Part shown: positions 29,395 to 37,915 of the stretch, piece by piece
Position numbering within the stretch: the stretch's first letter is position 1
How the letters are laid out: every line of letters begins with the position of its first letter
Source: Hondaea fermentalgiana
Lineage: Eukaryota > Sar > Bigyra > Thraustochytrida > Thraustochytriidae
Direction of reading: 5' to 3'
DNA length: 63,125 nt
NCBI GenBank assembly: GCA_014084085.1
Contig: NPFB01000065.1
Span: forward strand, 21,318 to 84,442
Translations under genes and position numbers: made by a program
Notes under the pieces: model-generated
What the model was told of the DNA's origin: nothing
Databases searched by the model: none
What the model saw: the letters and a program-made list of their open reading frames with translations, nothing else

Positions 29395-31479
29395 ATGCGC
29401 GGCGGAGATGGAGGGGCGCGAGCAGGCGCGGAGACGGGGGCAGACGCGGAAGCAGAGTCGGAGGGCGCGGGGCTAGGCGTGCTTCCCGCTTCTGAAGAGG
29501 CCGCAGTGCAGGGCACGCACGGAGGCGGCGACCGAAATGCGTCGCGACGCCAAGACCCCGCGCAGAGATCCAACCGCGTCGTTCGCGGCAAGGCCGACGC
29601 CGCCGCTGCCGCCGCCGACGGCGACGAAAGTGCAGACAAGGAACCGAACCTGAGCGAGGATGATAGCACCAGCGAGGAGTCGCGTCTTCTTGATGATCTC
29701 GAGGCGGCGGGTTATTTGCGCGCAAAACTAGCCGGTCTCTCGAGCTTTGATCGCATTCTCGGCGGTTTGTGCTGGGCCATCTCCGCGAGCGGAGACCAGG
29801 TCGATGTCGATCTTGCCTTCGAGGAAGACCTCGATGTCGGACGTCGCATCAAACTCGCAGAGAATGTAGTTGAAGCCTTGCGAGCAATGCAGTGTCCACA
29901 TGAACTTCAGGCTCACCAGATACATGGACACGACCTGCCCGCGCTGCGGCCCATTGTGCTATGGCTTCAAAAGAGGGTCGCGACCTCGCAAGATCGTCGT
30001 GGGAAGCGCCTCCAATTGGCGGCTCAACTTCAACACCGGACGCAGTCTGCACGTCTGCTCGTTGTGTCGCCTATTTCGCCCCCGACCGCGACAAGCCCTG
30101 CAAGTGGGGGTGGAGGGAGAAAAACTTCTTTTGTGAGCGGTGAAGCTAACGCGACAGCCGATGCGATTCGTGGTCTCCACCACCGCAAAAGTCTCGTGGC
30201 GCTGAGCGTCGATGACGTTGACAAACAGTTGCGTCCGGTGCGACGATTTCACATCGCCGAAAGGAAGCCAACGCAGCAGGATCTCGACTCCGGAGAAGGT
30301 TCCAATCTCGAGAAGGCGTGGGTTCGAGCTGTTCTGCTCGAGTTTGGAGAACGCGTCGCCTCGTCGGCAAATCCTTCAGGAAAAGAGGCGCTCTCTAAAG
30401 AGAGGCGCTCCGGTGGCATGGGATTTGAGGCAACGCTCGCTGCTGAGACGCAAAAGGCAAATCAGGAAGCGGCCGAAGAGCGCGAACGAGCAGCACAACG
30501 TGAAGAAGAACTTTTGCGACGCGCTGTTGCTCCGCCCTCGCCGAAGCAAGTCTTTCGCGACCGAGAGTCAACGACCTTGAAGGAGGCAAGCGCGGAGGCG
30601 CTGGAGACGCAGCTTCAGAGCGCCCAGCTAGCTCAACAAGAAGCACGCGACAAAGCACGCAAGGCAATGGAAAAGCACAATCGATCCAAAAAAAATCTCG
30701 AAGAGATCCAGGCACGGGTCGAGGCAGCACATAAGACTAAGCGAGACCTCTCGAAACGCATCAAAGGGAGTGGAATGGCACGCGATGATCTGACGAGACT
30801 CACGGCCGTTCTTGGCGAATTGCGCATTCTACGTCAAGATGCAGAGTCCTCGCTCGCGGAAGACTCGGCACAAACACGCGAGCTGGAAGACACACTTCGT
30901 ATGAGGCGCTCGAAGAGTGCGCGGGAACGAGTGGCAATGCATGAACAGCAAACTCGCATTGAAGACAGTATCCTGCGACTTACGAAGCAGCGTGCAAGCC
31001 TCGCAGAAAAAACAAAAGCAAACTTCAGAGAGGCCGCAGAAAAATCGCGCAAGGCGGACGCGGTGCCCACGCGAGCAGAGCTTATCCAGTATGAGCGACG
31101 AATGTTCGAACTTTACGAGGAGTTGGCCAACAAGCTCGAGGAGAACAGACGCCATGTGACCACGTATAATACGCTGGAGACCATCTACGAGTTACTTGAG
31201 AAAGAGTGCTCGTTGCTTGCGTCTGTGCACGAAAGTTTCCAGGCCTCGCTCGCCTCTCCTCAAAGCAAGAACGACTTTATCGAAAAGTTCAAACACGTTA
31301 TTCACGGTCTCCGCGACAAACGCGATCAGATGCAAGTGAATCTCGATGCAAAGCTTGCCATGCAAGCTGACAGCGAACGCGCTCATCAAGGTCTCGTCCG
31401 TCGCCAGCGACAATACGTGGAAGCGGTCAAGCTGTTTCAGATGGAGTGCGAACGGAACGAGGCGCTCCAGCTTAAATGA
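29395..31479 (+). CDS. CCDC93: CCDC93-like subunit of the CCC/Commander complex
   Basis: A 694-residue protein. Residues about 97-205 match the N-terminal CH-like domain of CCDC93: LEAAGYLRAKLAGLSSFDR, ILGGLCWAI, VDVDLAFEED, then MQCPHELQAHQIHGHD and VLWLQKR. The rest (about 345-690) is long coiled coil with the CCDC93-type ending. In animals CCDC93 pairs with CCDC22 and the COMMD proteins in the CCC part of Commander, which recycles membrane proteins from endosomes. Length is slightly above the human protein (about 630), mostly due to a ~95-residue low-complexity N-terminus. Start: the ATG at 29395 is the first in frame. It converges with the Tubby gene, 494 bp away. Confidence 0.88.
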   Translation: MRGGDGGARAGAETGADAEAESEGAGLGVLPASEEAAVQGTHGGGDRNASRRQDPAQRSNRVVRGKADAAAAAADGDESADKEPNLSEDDSTSEESRLLDDLEAAGYLRAKLAGLSSFDRILGGLCWAISASGDQVDVDLAFEEDLDVGRRIKLAENVVEALRAMQCPHELQAHQIHGHDLPALRPIVLWLQKRVATSQDRRGKRLQLAAQLQHRTQSARLLVVSPISPPTATSPASGGGGRKTSFVSGEANATADAIRGLHHRKSLVALSVDDVDKQLRPVRRFHIAERKPTQQDLDSGEGSNLEKAWVRAVLLEFGERVASSANPSGKEALSKERRSGGMGFEATLAAETQKANQEAAEERERAAQREEELLRRAVAPPSPKQVFRDRESTTLKEASAEALETQLQSAQLAQQEARDKARKAMEKHNRSKKNLEEIQARVEAAHKTKRDLSKRIKGSGMARDDLTRLTAVLGELRILRQDAESSLAEDSAQTRELEDTLRMRRSKSARERVAMHEQQTRIEDSILRLTKQRASLAEKTKANFREAAEKSRKADAVPTRAELIQYERRMFELYEELANKLEENRRHVTTYNTLETIYELLEKECSLLASVHESFQASLASPQSKNDFIEKFKHVIHGLRDKRDQMQVNLDAKLAMQADSERAHQGLVRRQRQYVEAVKLFQMECERNEALQLK

Positions 31480-31973
31480 GCAGTGCGCATCTGAATGTCG
31501 ACGTAATGGGTGCTTGCGAGCCGACTTTTGTCAAATCGCTTGTGATCTTTGGAACACTCTGTGCAACGCCTGCGTTTCAAAAGGAAATCAACTCGGCTGA
31601 TAGAGTAATTCGAAGAGCCTGAACAAGAGAATAGGATGGCAGCGGCCACGAGGAACTGAGAGACAGCAGAGGAATCGAGTTTCACAAAATGAACAGAAAC
31701 ACAGTAATTTTTGTTGTGAAACAAAAGGAATAGGGAACGTCATGAATCAGGACAAGAAAAGTTTAGGCATGACACGGCACGGCACGGCACGGGATGCCGC
31801 AATGCCCTTTGAGTTTCAGCTGCTTGCAGATTGCGATGGGCTTGGCGGGCCTCGTCTGCTCTCGTACAATTCATCAAGACTACTGTTTACAACAACAAAA
31901 ATCACTTCACATGTTCGACCTCGGCAGCGAGCGATTGATTCTCGCTCATGTATGAAAGAATTCGCCCACAATA
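31480..31973. other. Convergent 3' spacer, CCDC93 / Tubby
   Basis: 494 bp between two stop codons. It holds a short (GGCAC)n run at 31771-31793 and AT-rich stretches fitting two 3' untranslated regions. No gene seen. Confidence 0.5.
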
Positions 31974-33749
31974 TCAGTTATAAACAATTTTGTGCTCAAC
32001 TGAAGTCATGGCGAGCTGCATGGCTTGGATCGGAGAGAACGGGTATCGTACGTCGAGTGCGAAGTGGGAAACGCCCGAGATCGGAGAGTGTGGCGAGTTG
32101 CGCCCAAACTGCACGATTGGACGGTGCATGTGGGCCTCTCTGTTTGATCCGCTGAGAATAACCTGCTCTTCGCACTCATAGTCGATAAAGGTGTGATCCT
32201 CGGCAGTCGGCGACGGGTCAAGCTGAAAGTTTTTCACAGAAGGATGTGTGACACGGCCTCCAAAGTCCAGAATGTGTGTTTCCATGTCATCGTCCCAGAG
32301 TGGCTTGCGATTGTGAAAGCATAGGCAAGTGCCAAGATCAAACTCCTCAGAGGCCTGCGCCAGCCGCTTGACCCCGTCCTGCTTGTACGAGGCCACGACC
32401 TGGCAGCCGAGGTCCATGTCGGGAGAAGGCGGAATTTCGTTTTTCCAGAGGCCCGGTTCCTCCTCGGCGTTTCTTTCCTTGCCCGTGCTTGGGTCCGTGT
32501 CAGGGCCGCAACCATCAGCACGCGCCTCTGCGGCCTCAGAGAGCTTGGGAATGGCAACGAGAAGTTGCCGGGGATTCCCGACGGTGCAGTCGTATCGGAT
32601 GTGCATGCTTTCCTTCTTCAGAGGAATGGCGTACTGCCGAGCTTTCAGGCTCTCCGAGAGGTCGTATCCGGTGTATTCTGTGCCCCATACATTTTCGCTC
32701 TCGAGCTTGCCCAAAAGGTGGCTTGCCTTTTCCACGACACGTTGATGGTAGTTGCTGCAGTCCGCCATGGTGAAGATGAAGCTGGAGGTCTTGTGCATGA
32801 AACCGCGCGTCCGCTTTTCTGCAACAACGACGAGGCGGTTCTTGCGCAAGTCTGCAACTTGAGGCCCGTCGCTGGCGAACCCGGTTCCAGTTGCGTCTGG
32901 AACGTTGGTAAAGGTCGCCACGCCCTCATAATGAACCCTCGGATCTGTGATGCGAAGTTCCCATACTTCCGTTGGAGACGAGAAAAGCCCCTGGCCCTCC
33001 ACCATATAGTTTGTCATTGAGCATTCGAGTGTGCCGAGAGACTTTGATACGGGCGCCGTCACAAAATCCTTGACATTGAGAACCACTTCCCTGTGTGTGC
33101 GCAAGGCCATCTCTGTCGGCCCGACGCGCGGGACGCGCAGGAGGCTCTCATTCGGGATGGCAGCGGCCATGGCTGCCGCTTGTTGCTGAGGAGACTCGCA
33201 GGAATGCAAAAGCTCATCTTCGGCGCGACTGTCGCGAGCATTCTTATCGTCTTCGTCGTTATTGTTGTTGTTATTATTGTTGCTGTTCTTGTGTGGTGTG
33301 GAACCGGAACCCTTGGCTTCGCGAGAAACATTAAGCGGACTTTTGACGAATTGCGTGGCGATGCCTCGCATAATCGATGCATTTGCGCCACGGGGAGTGA
33401 ATGGGCCTCTGCCATTTTTGCGTGGGGTGTGTCGAGGTGAGACAGGCGCGCAGGACTCTGCCTGGTGCAGCTGGTTGAGTTTGAGCTCCATTGACCTCTT
33501 GTTTGCGTTCTCGGCATCCTTGACTTGGCGCAGCGTCCTCCGAGGAGAAGCCGAATTATGCCGCGTGAGCCCTCGCGTGTCCACATGGAAGTGTGCTGGT
33601 CCCTTTTTCATCTTGCCCGGAGCGCCATTCTTGCTGCTTCTTTGCCGCAACTCATCCTGCTCGACGCGCTCATCGAGATCTGGGTTGCTCAAGTCCCCGG
33701 TCCCCATTCGCGCCTGCTTTTGCTCTTCATCCTGGCGCGCAAATTCCAT
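31974..33749 (-). CDS. Tubby-like protein
   Basis: A 591-residue protein. The C-terminal ~375 residues form a Tubby domain, best seen at its end: LDFGGRVTHPSVKNFQL, then IVQFGR, then DVRYPFSPIQAMQLAMTS at 570-587, close to the family's closing block. Tubby domains bind PI(4,5)P2; animal TULP3 also bridges membrane receptors to IFT-A for entry into cilia. The N-terminal ~210 residues are disordered, with SPRRTLR/SPRHTPR-type sites and a polyAsn run (nt 33249-33280) that varies easily. Start: the ATG at 33749 (ttccATG direction reversed); a second Met at residue 15 is possible. Together with the kinesin-2 gene it suggests a flagellate life stage. The ciliary role is inferred. Confidence 0.87.
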   Translation of the reverse strand: MEFARQDEEQKQARMGTGDLSNPDLDERVEQDELRQRSSKNGAPGKMKKGPAHFHVDTRGLTRHNSASPRRTLRQVKDAENANKRSMELKLNQLHQAESCAPVSPRHTPRKNGRGPFTPRGANASIMRGIATQFVKSPLNVSREAKGSGSTPHKNSNNNNNNNNDEDDKNARDSRAEDELLHSCESPQQQAAAMAAAIPNESLLRVPRVGPTEMALRTHREVVLNVKDFVTAPVSKSLGTLECSMTNYMVEGQGLFSSPTEVWELRITDPRVHYEGVATFTNVPDATGTGFASDGPQVADLRKNRLVVVAEKRTRGFMHKTSSFIFTMADCSNYHQRVVEKASHLLGKLESENVWGTEYTGYDLSESLKARQYAIPLKKESMHIRYDCTVGNPRQLLVAIPKLSEAAEARADGCGPDTDPSTGKERNAEEEPGLWKNEIPPSPDMDLGCQVVASYKQDGVKRLAQASEEFDLGTCLCFHNRKPLWDDDMETHILDFGGRVTHPSVKNFQLDPSPTAEDHTFIDYECEEQVILSGSNREAHMHRPIVQFGRNSPHSPISGVSHFALDVRYPFSPIQAMQLAMTSVEHKIVYN

Positions 33750-35109
33750 GATTCTCCAGAAGACCAGAACACCGCCCGCGCCTCAGAGCGCGAGTGGTGC
33801 GCCGCAAGCTTTCTTTCTGCACACACGCACGCACGCTCGCTCGCACGCTCGCTCGCAAGCAAGCACGCACGCAGCTTGGTATTTGCGGCTTCCTCGTAAT
33901 AGCAGTCTGCTGCTGCTGCTGCTTCTGCTCCTGCCGCACGGGCTTCAGAGACGGGCCACGAGGGGCGCCAACTCAAGTTTCCGTGCAAAACAACTATCCC
34001 TCCAACATCAACAACACCCAGTCGGGCTTCCACACTGCGTCCCAGTCAATGGAGTTCGTTCGTTCGCTCGCTCGCTCGTTCTCGGCGAGCGCTCCATCCC
34101 TTTATACCACCCTCCTCTCCGCCCTCTCCTGTTAGTTAGTCCCTTGGGGATGACCGTTGATCGCACGGGATGTCTGCCACCTTTGTGATGCTGCCGAGAC
34201 ACGCGACCTGACTCGGCACGCCACGGCATGGCCACGGCAAGGCTCGGCAAGCATGGCACGGCATGGCATGGCGAGCGAGGTGTCGCGGCCGGGTGCCGTG
34301 CGCGCGATGCGGCGTTCTCTCCTCGCGCCGCGAGGCAGCGGGGGCCTGTCTGACGACGGCATGCGGGCGCCGCGCCGGGCCGCGCCGAGGCCGCTGCCCG
34401 AAAACGAGCCCTCCCTCTCCCCCTCCCTCCCCGCGGTTTCCAGCAGGCGCAAGCACGTTTCCGCCAGCCAGCAGCACGAGCGCAGGCGCAAGCACGCACG
34501 CCGAGCAGTAAGCGCGGCAAACGCAGCAAGCGCAGCAAGCACTGCAGCAGGGCCCGGGTGGTCTGGGCACGCGACCGGCAGCCCCAGCCATGGCCAAGAG
34601 CAGCTGCATAGCGGCGAGGGCCTCTCGAGGATGTGGACAACAGCCGCGACGCGCAGCGCGGGGGCAGAGGACGAGAAGAGCAGGCAAGAGAAGAGCAGAA
34701 GTCGCTCATGGCATGGGTTGATATGGATGGATGATGGCAGAGAGATGGATGGGAGGAGCCATCACGATGTCGGCTGCGGGCGTGGGTCCCGCGGCGCCGA
34801 TAACGTGCAAGTAAGGACCTGAGAGGCAGGCGCAATGCGATCCGTTCACGCGGGGCGCGCCTTGCTCTGACTCGCAGGAAGGGAGGACCGTCACGAGGAT
34901 TGCTGCATGCAGCTGCTGATGCAGACAAGACAGGAATTCGCTCGCTAACCATGTGAATCCAAACCGATTTTAACCGACGTTAACGGCGCCTAACCGTCGC
35001 CCGTTGGGATGATGAAAAGAGAATCAGGATTGGCGGGAACTAATATCTCATCTTCTTTTCGGCGGCTGCCTCACTATCTGCTCGAGCAAGAAGAACGGCA
35101 GGAAAGGAG
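33750..35109. other. Divergent repeat-rich spacer, Tubby / TMEM260-like
   Basis: About 1.36 kb between divergent starts. Simple repeats: CACG/CTCG at 33819-33875, (GTTC/GCTC)n at 34051-34082, and GGCAC/GGCAT units at 34190-34275. A TATA-like CCTTTATACC lies near 34099-34108. A 314-residue minus-strand frame across 34008-34952 is Arg/Pro/Ser-rich with no domain and is not accepted. Confidence 0.5.
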
Positions 35110-37500
35110 ATGGGCCGCGCGCGCACAATGGTCGTAGCTCCTTCTGCGCACAAACGCGCCGCCGAAACTGAGACCCATCGTGCTCCTCGACCAAGATCAG
35201 TCCCGGCAATGGCTTGCCGATTCCTGACGCAGCTAGTCCTAGGCGCGCTATCCCTCGCGCACTGGCAAACAATGCCTGTAGGGCTTGGCGGCGGTGATAG
35301 CGGCGAGCTTGCAGCCAATGCCTGTAGCTTTGGAGTTGCGCATCCTCCCGGCTACCCCTTTCTCATGACTTTGGGACATTTCTGGCTCAAGTTCGCGGCG
35401 CATCTTCCGCTAAACGTCTCACCAGCTGTTAAACTTCATGTCCTTAACGTAGGAATCGCACATCTGGGTATGCAGGTGCTAGCGGCAGCAATTTACCTCG
35501 TCGTGCGCGAGGGACTTCACGAAAGAAACGCACTCATCTGCGCTCTCGCGAGCATTGCTGGAACGACAGTTTTCGCCCTTGCTCCCATTGTGTGGGAGTT
35601 CTCGAGCACATTCGAGGTCTTTGCGCTCAACAACCTCTTGTGCAGCCTTTTGCTTTATCTCACAGCACGCATTTTTCTCTTCCAAGGCAATGGCAGCACG
35701 CACGACGTTGGCGTGAACGACCGTGTGAAAGAGTCTCAACGAGATGCACAGCGTCATCGTCTCCTCTGTTATGGCGCCCTCGTCAGTGGCCTTGCTTTGG
35801 CAAACCAGCACACATCAGTGCTCTTTGAAATACCGCTGATCGCTCTCGTTCTTTGGCATGTGTGGATGCCACGTATTCTTTGGCGCGAGACGCGATGGAC
35901 TGCAATCGTATCGCTCTTTGTATATACGTTCTGGTTTATGTGTGGCCTCGCGATGTACGCCCAGAGTATTTGGAGCGGATGGTGGACTAAAGCGCAGGGC
36001 TCGTGGGGCGATTCTGGCTCTCTTTATGGACTCGCGCGTCACTTCCTTCGTTCTGATTATGGGACTCTTAAACTTTTCCCGGGAGGAGCAAGTACTGCAT
36101 CTTTAGGCGCGGATGCGCTCACCTCGGGAAACGTCGGATGGCTTGAGAGGACGCGATTATACGGTGAGGCGCTAGCTCACGAAAGCCTGCCAGGACCCGC
36201 TGCTCTCGCCGTTGCTGGAATTGGTGCGCTGCACACCTTGGGCGGAAGCACGACCAACTTCGAAAACCGTGTTGATCGTGTGGGTGTTGCATGGCTTTCG
36301 GCCTTTGTCTTTTCCTTGTGTGTATTCCATGCACTTTCGAATATGCCCATCATCGACTCGCAGCCTCATCTTGCCGAGATTCGCAAGCGCTTCTGGCAGC
36401 AACCTCAGCTCGTGGTCGGCCTCTTTTTTGGCATTGGTGTGCGCGCATTACTTCGGAAGCTTGCCGATCTTTTTCACTGTAAAGGCGCGAAAGCAAAATC
36501 TTTGCTCTCATGTCTGGCGTATCTTGCCGCGCTCTTGCTCGTGCTCGCAGGACCGACGGCAGGTTGGGCTATCGGTACGTACAATAGGCTTCGAGAGCGG
36601 GCGATGTCGAATGCCGTGGGACAGATCGCGCAAGACGTTCTCGACAGTGTCCCCGAGCATGGCGTTCTGTTCACACGAGGGGACATGGAATGGACTGGCA
36701 CTCAATATTTGCAGCAGTGCACGGGGGCGCGTCCCGACGTGACAGTTTTGAGCACCGACCTCATACCTATGCCATGGTTCTCCGCTCATTTGGACCGTTA
36801 TCCCATGATGAGCAAAGCTCATGTTGGCGATACAGCACATGATCTTGTTGCTGCGCAAGTTGCAATCGCCTTCTCGGGCCGTCCCGAAGACTGGGCCAAC
36901 CTTGCACGAGCGAGCGACGGGTCAGCGGCCCCAAGGCTCTTGCCCGAGGGTCTCATCCAAGTATACAGGCCTCCGACTAGGCCTCGCAGCAAACCCTTTT
37001 GGACGTCGACCCGCATTGATGACACCCGACATCTTGTCAAGAAATTTGCACGGTCCGGGGATCGGAGCTACATTGGCACGTGGGAGTGGATGGCTGCTTT
37101 GCGCAGATTCCAGCGCGCAAAAGCATTTTTCGAAGCCCATGCTTCCCTCATACAGTCTCAAGAGCTCGTTCTTGCTTCGCCAAACGCCACGGCAGAGCAC
37201 ATGCTTTCTTGCGCACGCGGGCTTCAGCGCTTGCTTGTTGATGGTCTCACAAATTGGCACGACGTGACGGATGAGGACGAGATTGCGGTGAGCGACATGA
37301 ACACGGGCGTCATGCTCCTGAGGGCAGGGGAACTTCTTCATCATCCAGGTCTCGTCTCAGAAGCCATGCATCTCTTTGCGAGCGCTCTTCGGGAAGCAAG
37401 AGCAGGCAGAGCCCCTCGCGTTGTGGGACATCCATCAAGAGCAACTATTGAAAACATCCTTGCTACCCAGGATTTGCGCGGCGGCGAAGCCTATTTTTAG
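35110..37500 (+). CDS. TMEM260/DUF2723-like GT-C membrane protein
   Basis: A 796-residue protein. After a basic N-terminus it has the DUF2723 signature: a first helix (about 36-52) and a luminal loop GGGDSGELA (Asp63, Glu66) followed by GVAHPPGYPF. About ten more hydrophobic helices run to residue 485, and a hydrophilic C-terminal region of ~300 residues follows. The family belongs to the GT-C superfamily; human TMEM260 is an ER O-mannosyltransferase acting on plexin and related domains. By analogy this may be a dolichol-phosphate-mannose-dependent transferase, with Asp63/Glu66 as catalytic candidates. Start: ATG at 35110; ATGs at 35128 and 35209 (just before the first helix) are alternatives. 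It converges with the NEK gene. Confidence 0.82.
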   Translation: MGRARTMVVAPSAHKRAAETETHRAPRPRSVPAMACRFLTQLVLGALSLAHWQTMPVGLGGGDSGELAANACSFGVAHPPGYPFLMTLGHFWLKFAAHLPLNVSPAVKLHVLNVGIAHLGMQVLAAAIYLVVREGLHERNALICALASIAGTTVFALAPIVWEFSSTFEVFALNNLLCSLLLYLTARIFLFQGNGSTHDVGVNDRVKESQRDAQRHRLLCYGALVSGLALANQHTSVLFEIPLIALVLWHVWMPRILWRETRWTAIVSLFVYTFWFMCGLAMYAQSIWSGWWTKAQGSWGDSGSLYGLARHFLRSDYGTLKLFPGGASTASLGADALTSGNVGWLERTRLYGEALAHESLPGPAALAVAGIGALHTLGGSTTNFENRVDRVGVAWLSAFVFSLCVFHALSNMPIIDSQPHLAEIRKRFWQQPQLVVGLFFGIGVRALLRKLADLFHCKGAKAKSLLSCLAYLAALLLVLAGPTAGWAIGTYNRLRERAMSNAVGQIAQDVLDSVPEHGVLFTRGDMEWTGTQYLQQCTGARPDVTVLSTDLIPMPWFSAHLDRYPMMSKAHVGDTAHDLVAAQVAIAFSGRPEDWANLARASDGSAAPRLLPEGLIQVYRPPTRPRSKPFWTSTRIDDTRHLVKKFARSGDRSYIGTWEWMAALRRFQRAKAFFEAHASLIQSQELVLASPNATAEHMLSCARGLQRLLVDGLTNWHDVTDEDEIAVSDMNTGVMLLRAGELLHHPGLVSEAMHLFASALREARAGRAPRVVGHPSRATIENILATQDLRGGEAYF

Positions 37501-37915
37501 ATCTTCCATGAGTAACTGACTCGACTCGTTGCCTACTCAGGGCAAAATTTTATTATCATTATTAGCCTTTGGCCTGTTGACTAAATCTTGCTATGTACAA
37601 CACACTGTCTAAACGCTCATCGGTTCGAAGAGACATTAGTGCCGAATGGTGCGAAGCTTGGAAGGCCCCCTTGTGGCGGAGAGATTCGACTTGTGGCGTG
37701 GGCCAAAGCCAAGCCGGTGGTTGCTCGCTGTGAGCGGCTCTTCACTGATCCGCAGTGCTTTAACCCCCCACAGGTGCTTCGTTCTTTATTTTCAGGAACT
37801 GAAGCTCGAGAGCGTGTTGCAGAGATGGGAAAATTATGCTACGTCGGTACGCGATGGATAGATTTGCTCGCTCAGAGCGCTCTCTGATATGATATATCCG
37901 CTCCGACAGACGTAG
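37501..37915. other. Convergent 3' spacer, TMEM260-like / NEK
   Basis: 415 bp between two stop codons. AT-rich near 37545-37575 (TTTTATTATCATTATTAG), as expected for 3' ends. No gene seen. Confidence 0.5.

Noticed and set aside
34008..34952. 314-residue minus-strand frame
   Set aside because: Arg/Pro/Ala-rich, crosses GGCAC and GCTC repeats, no domain.
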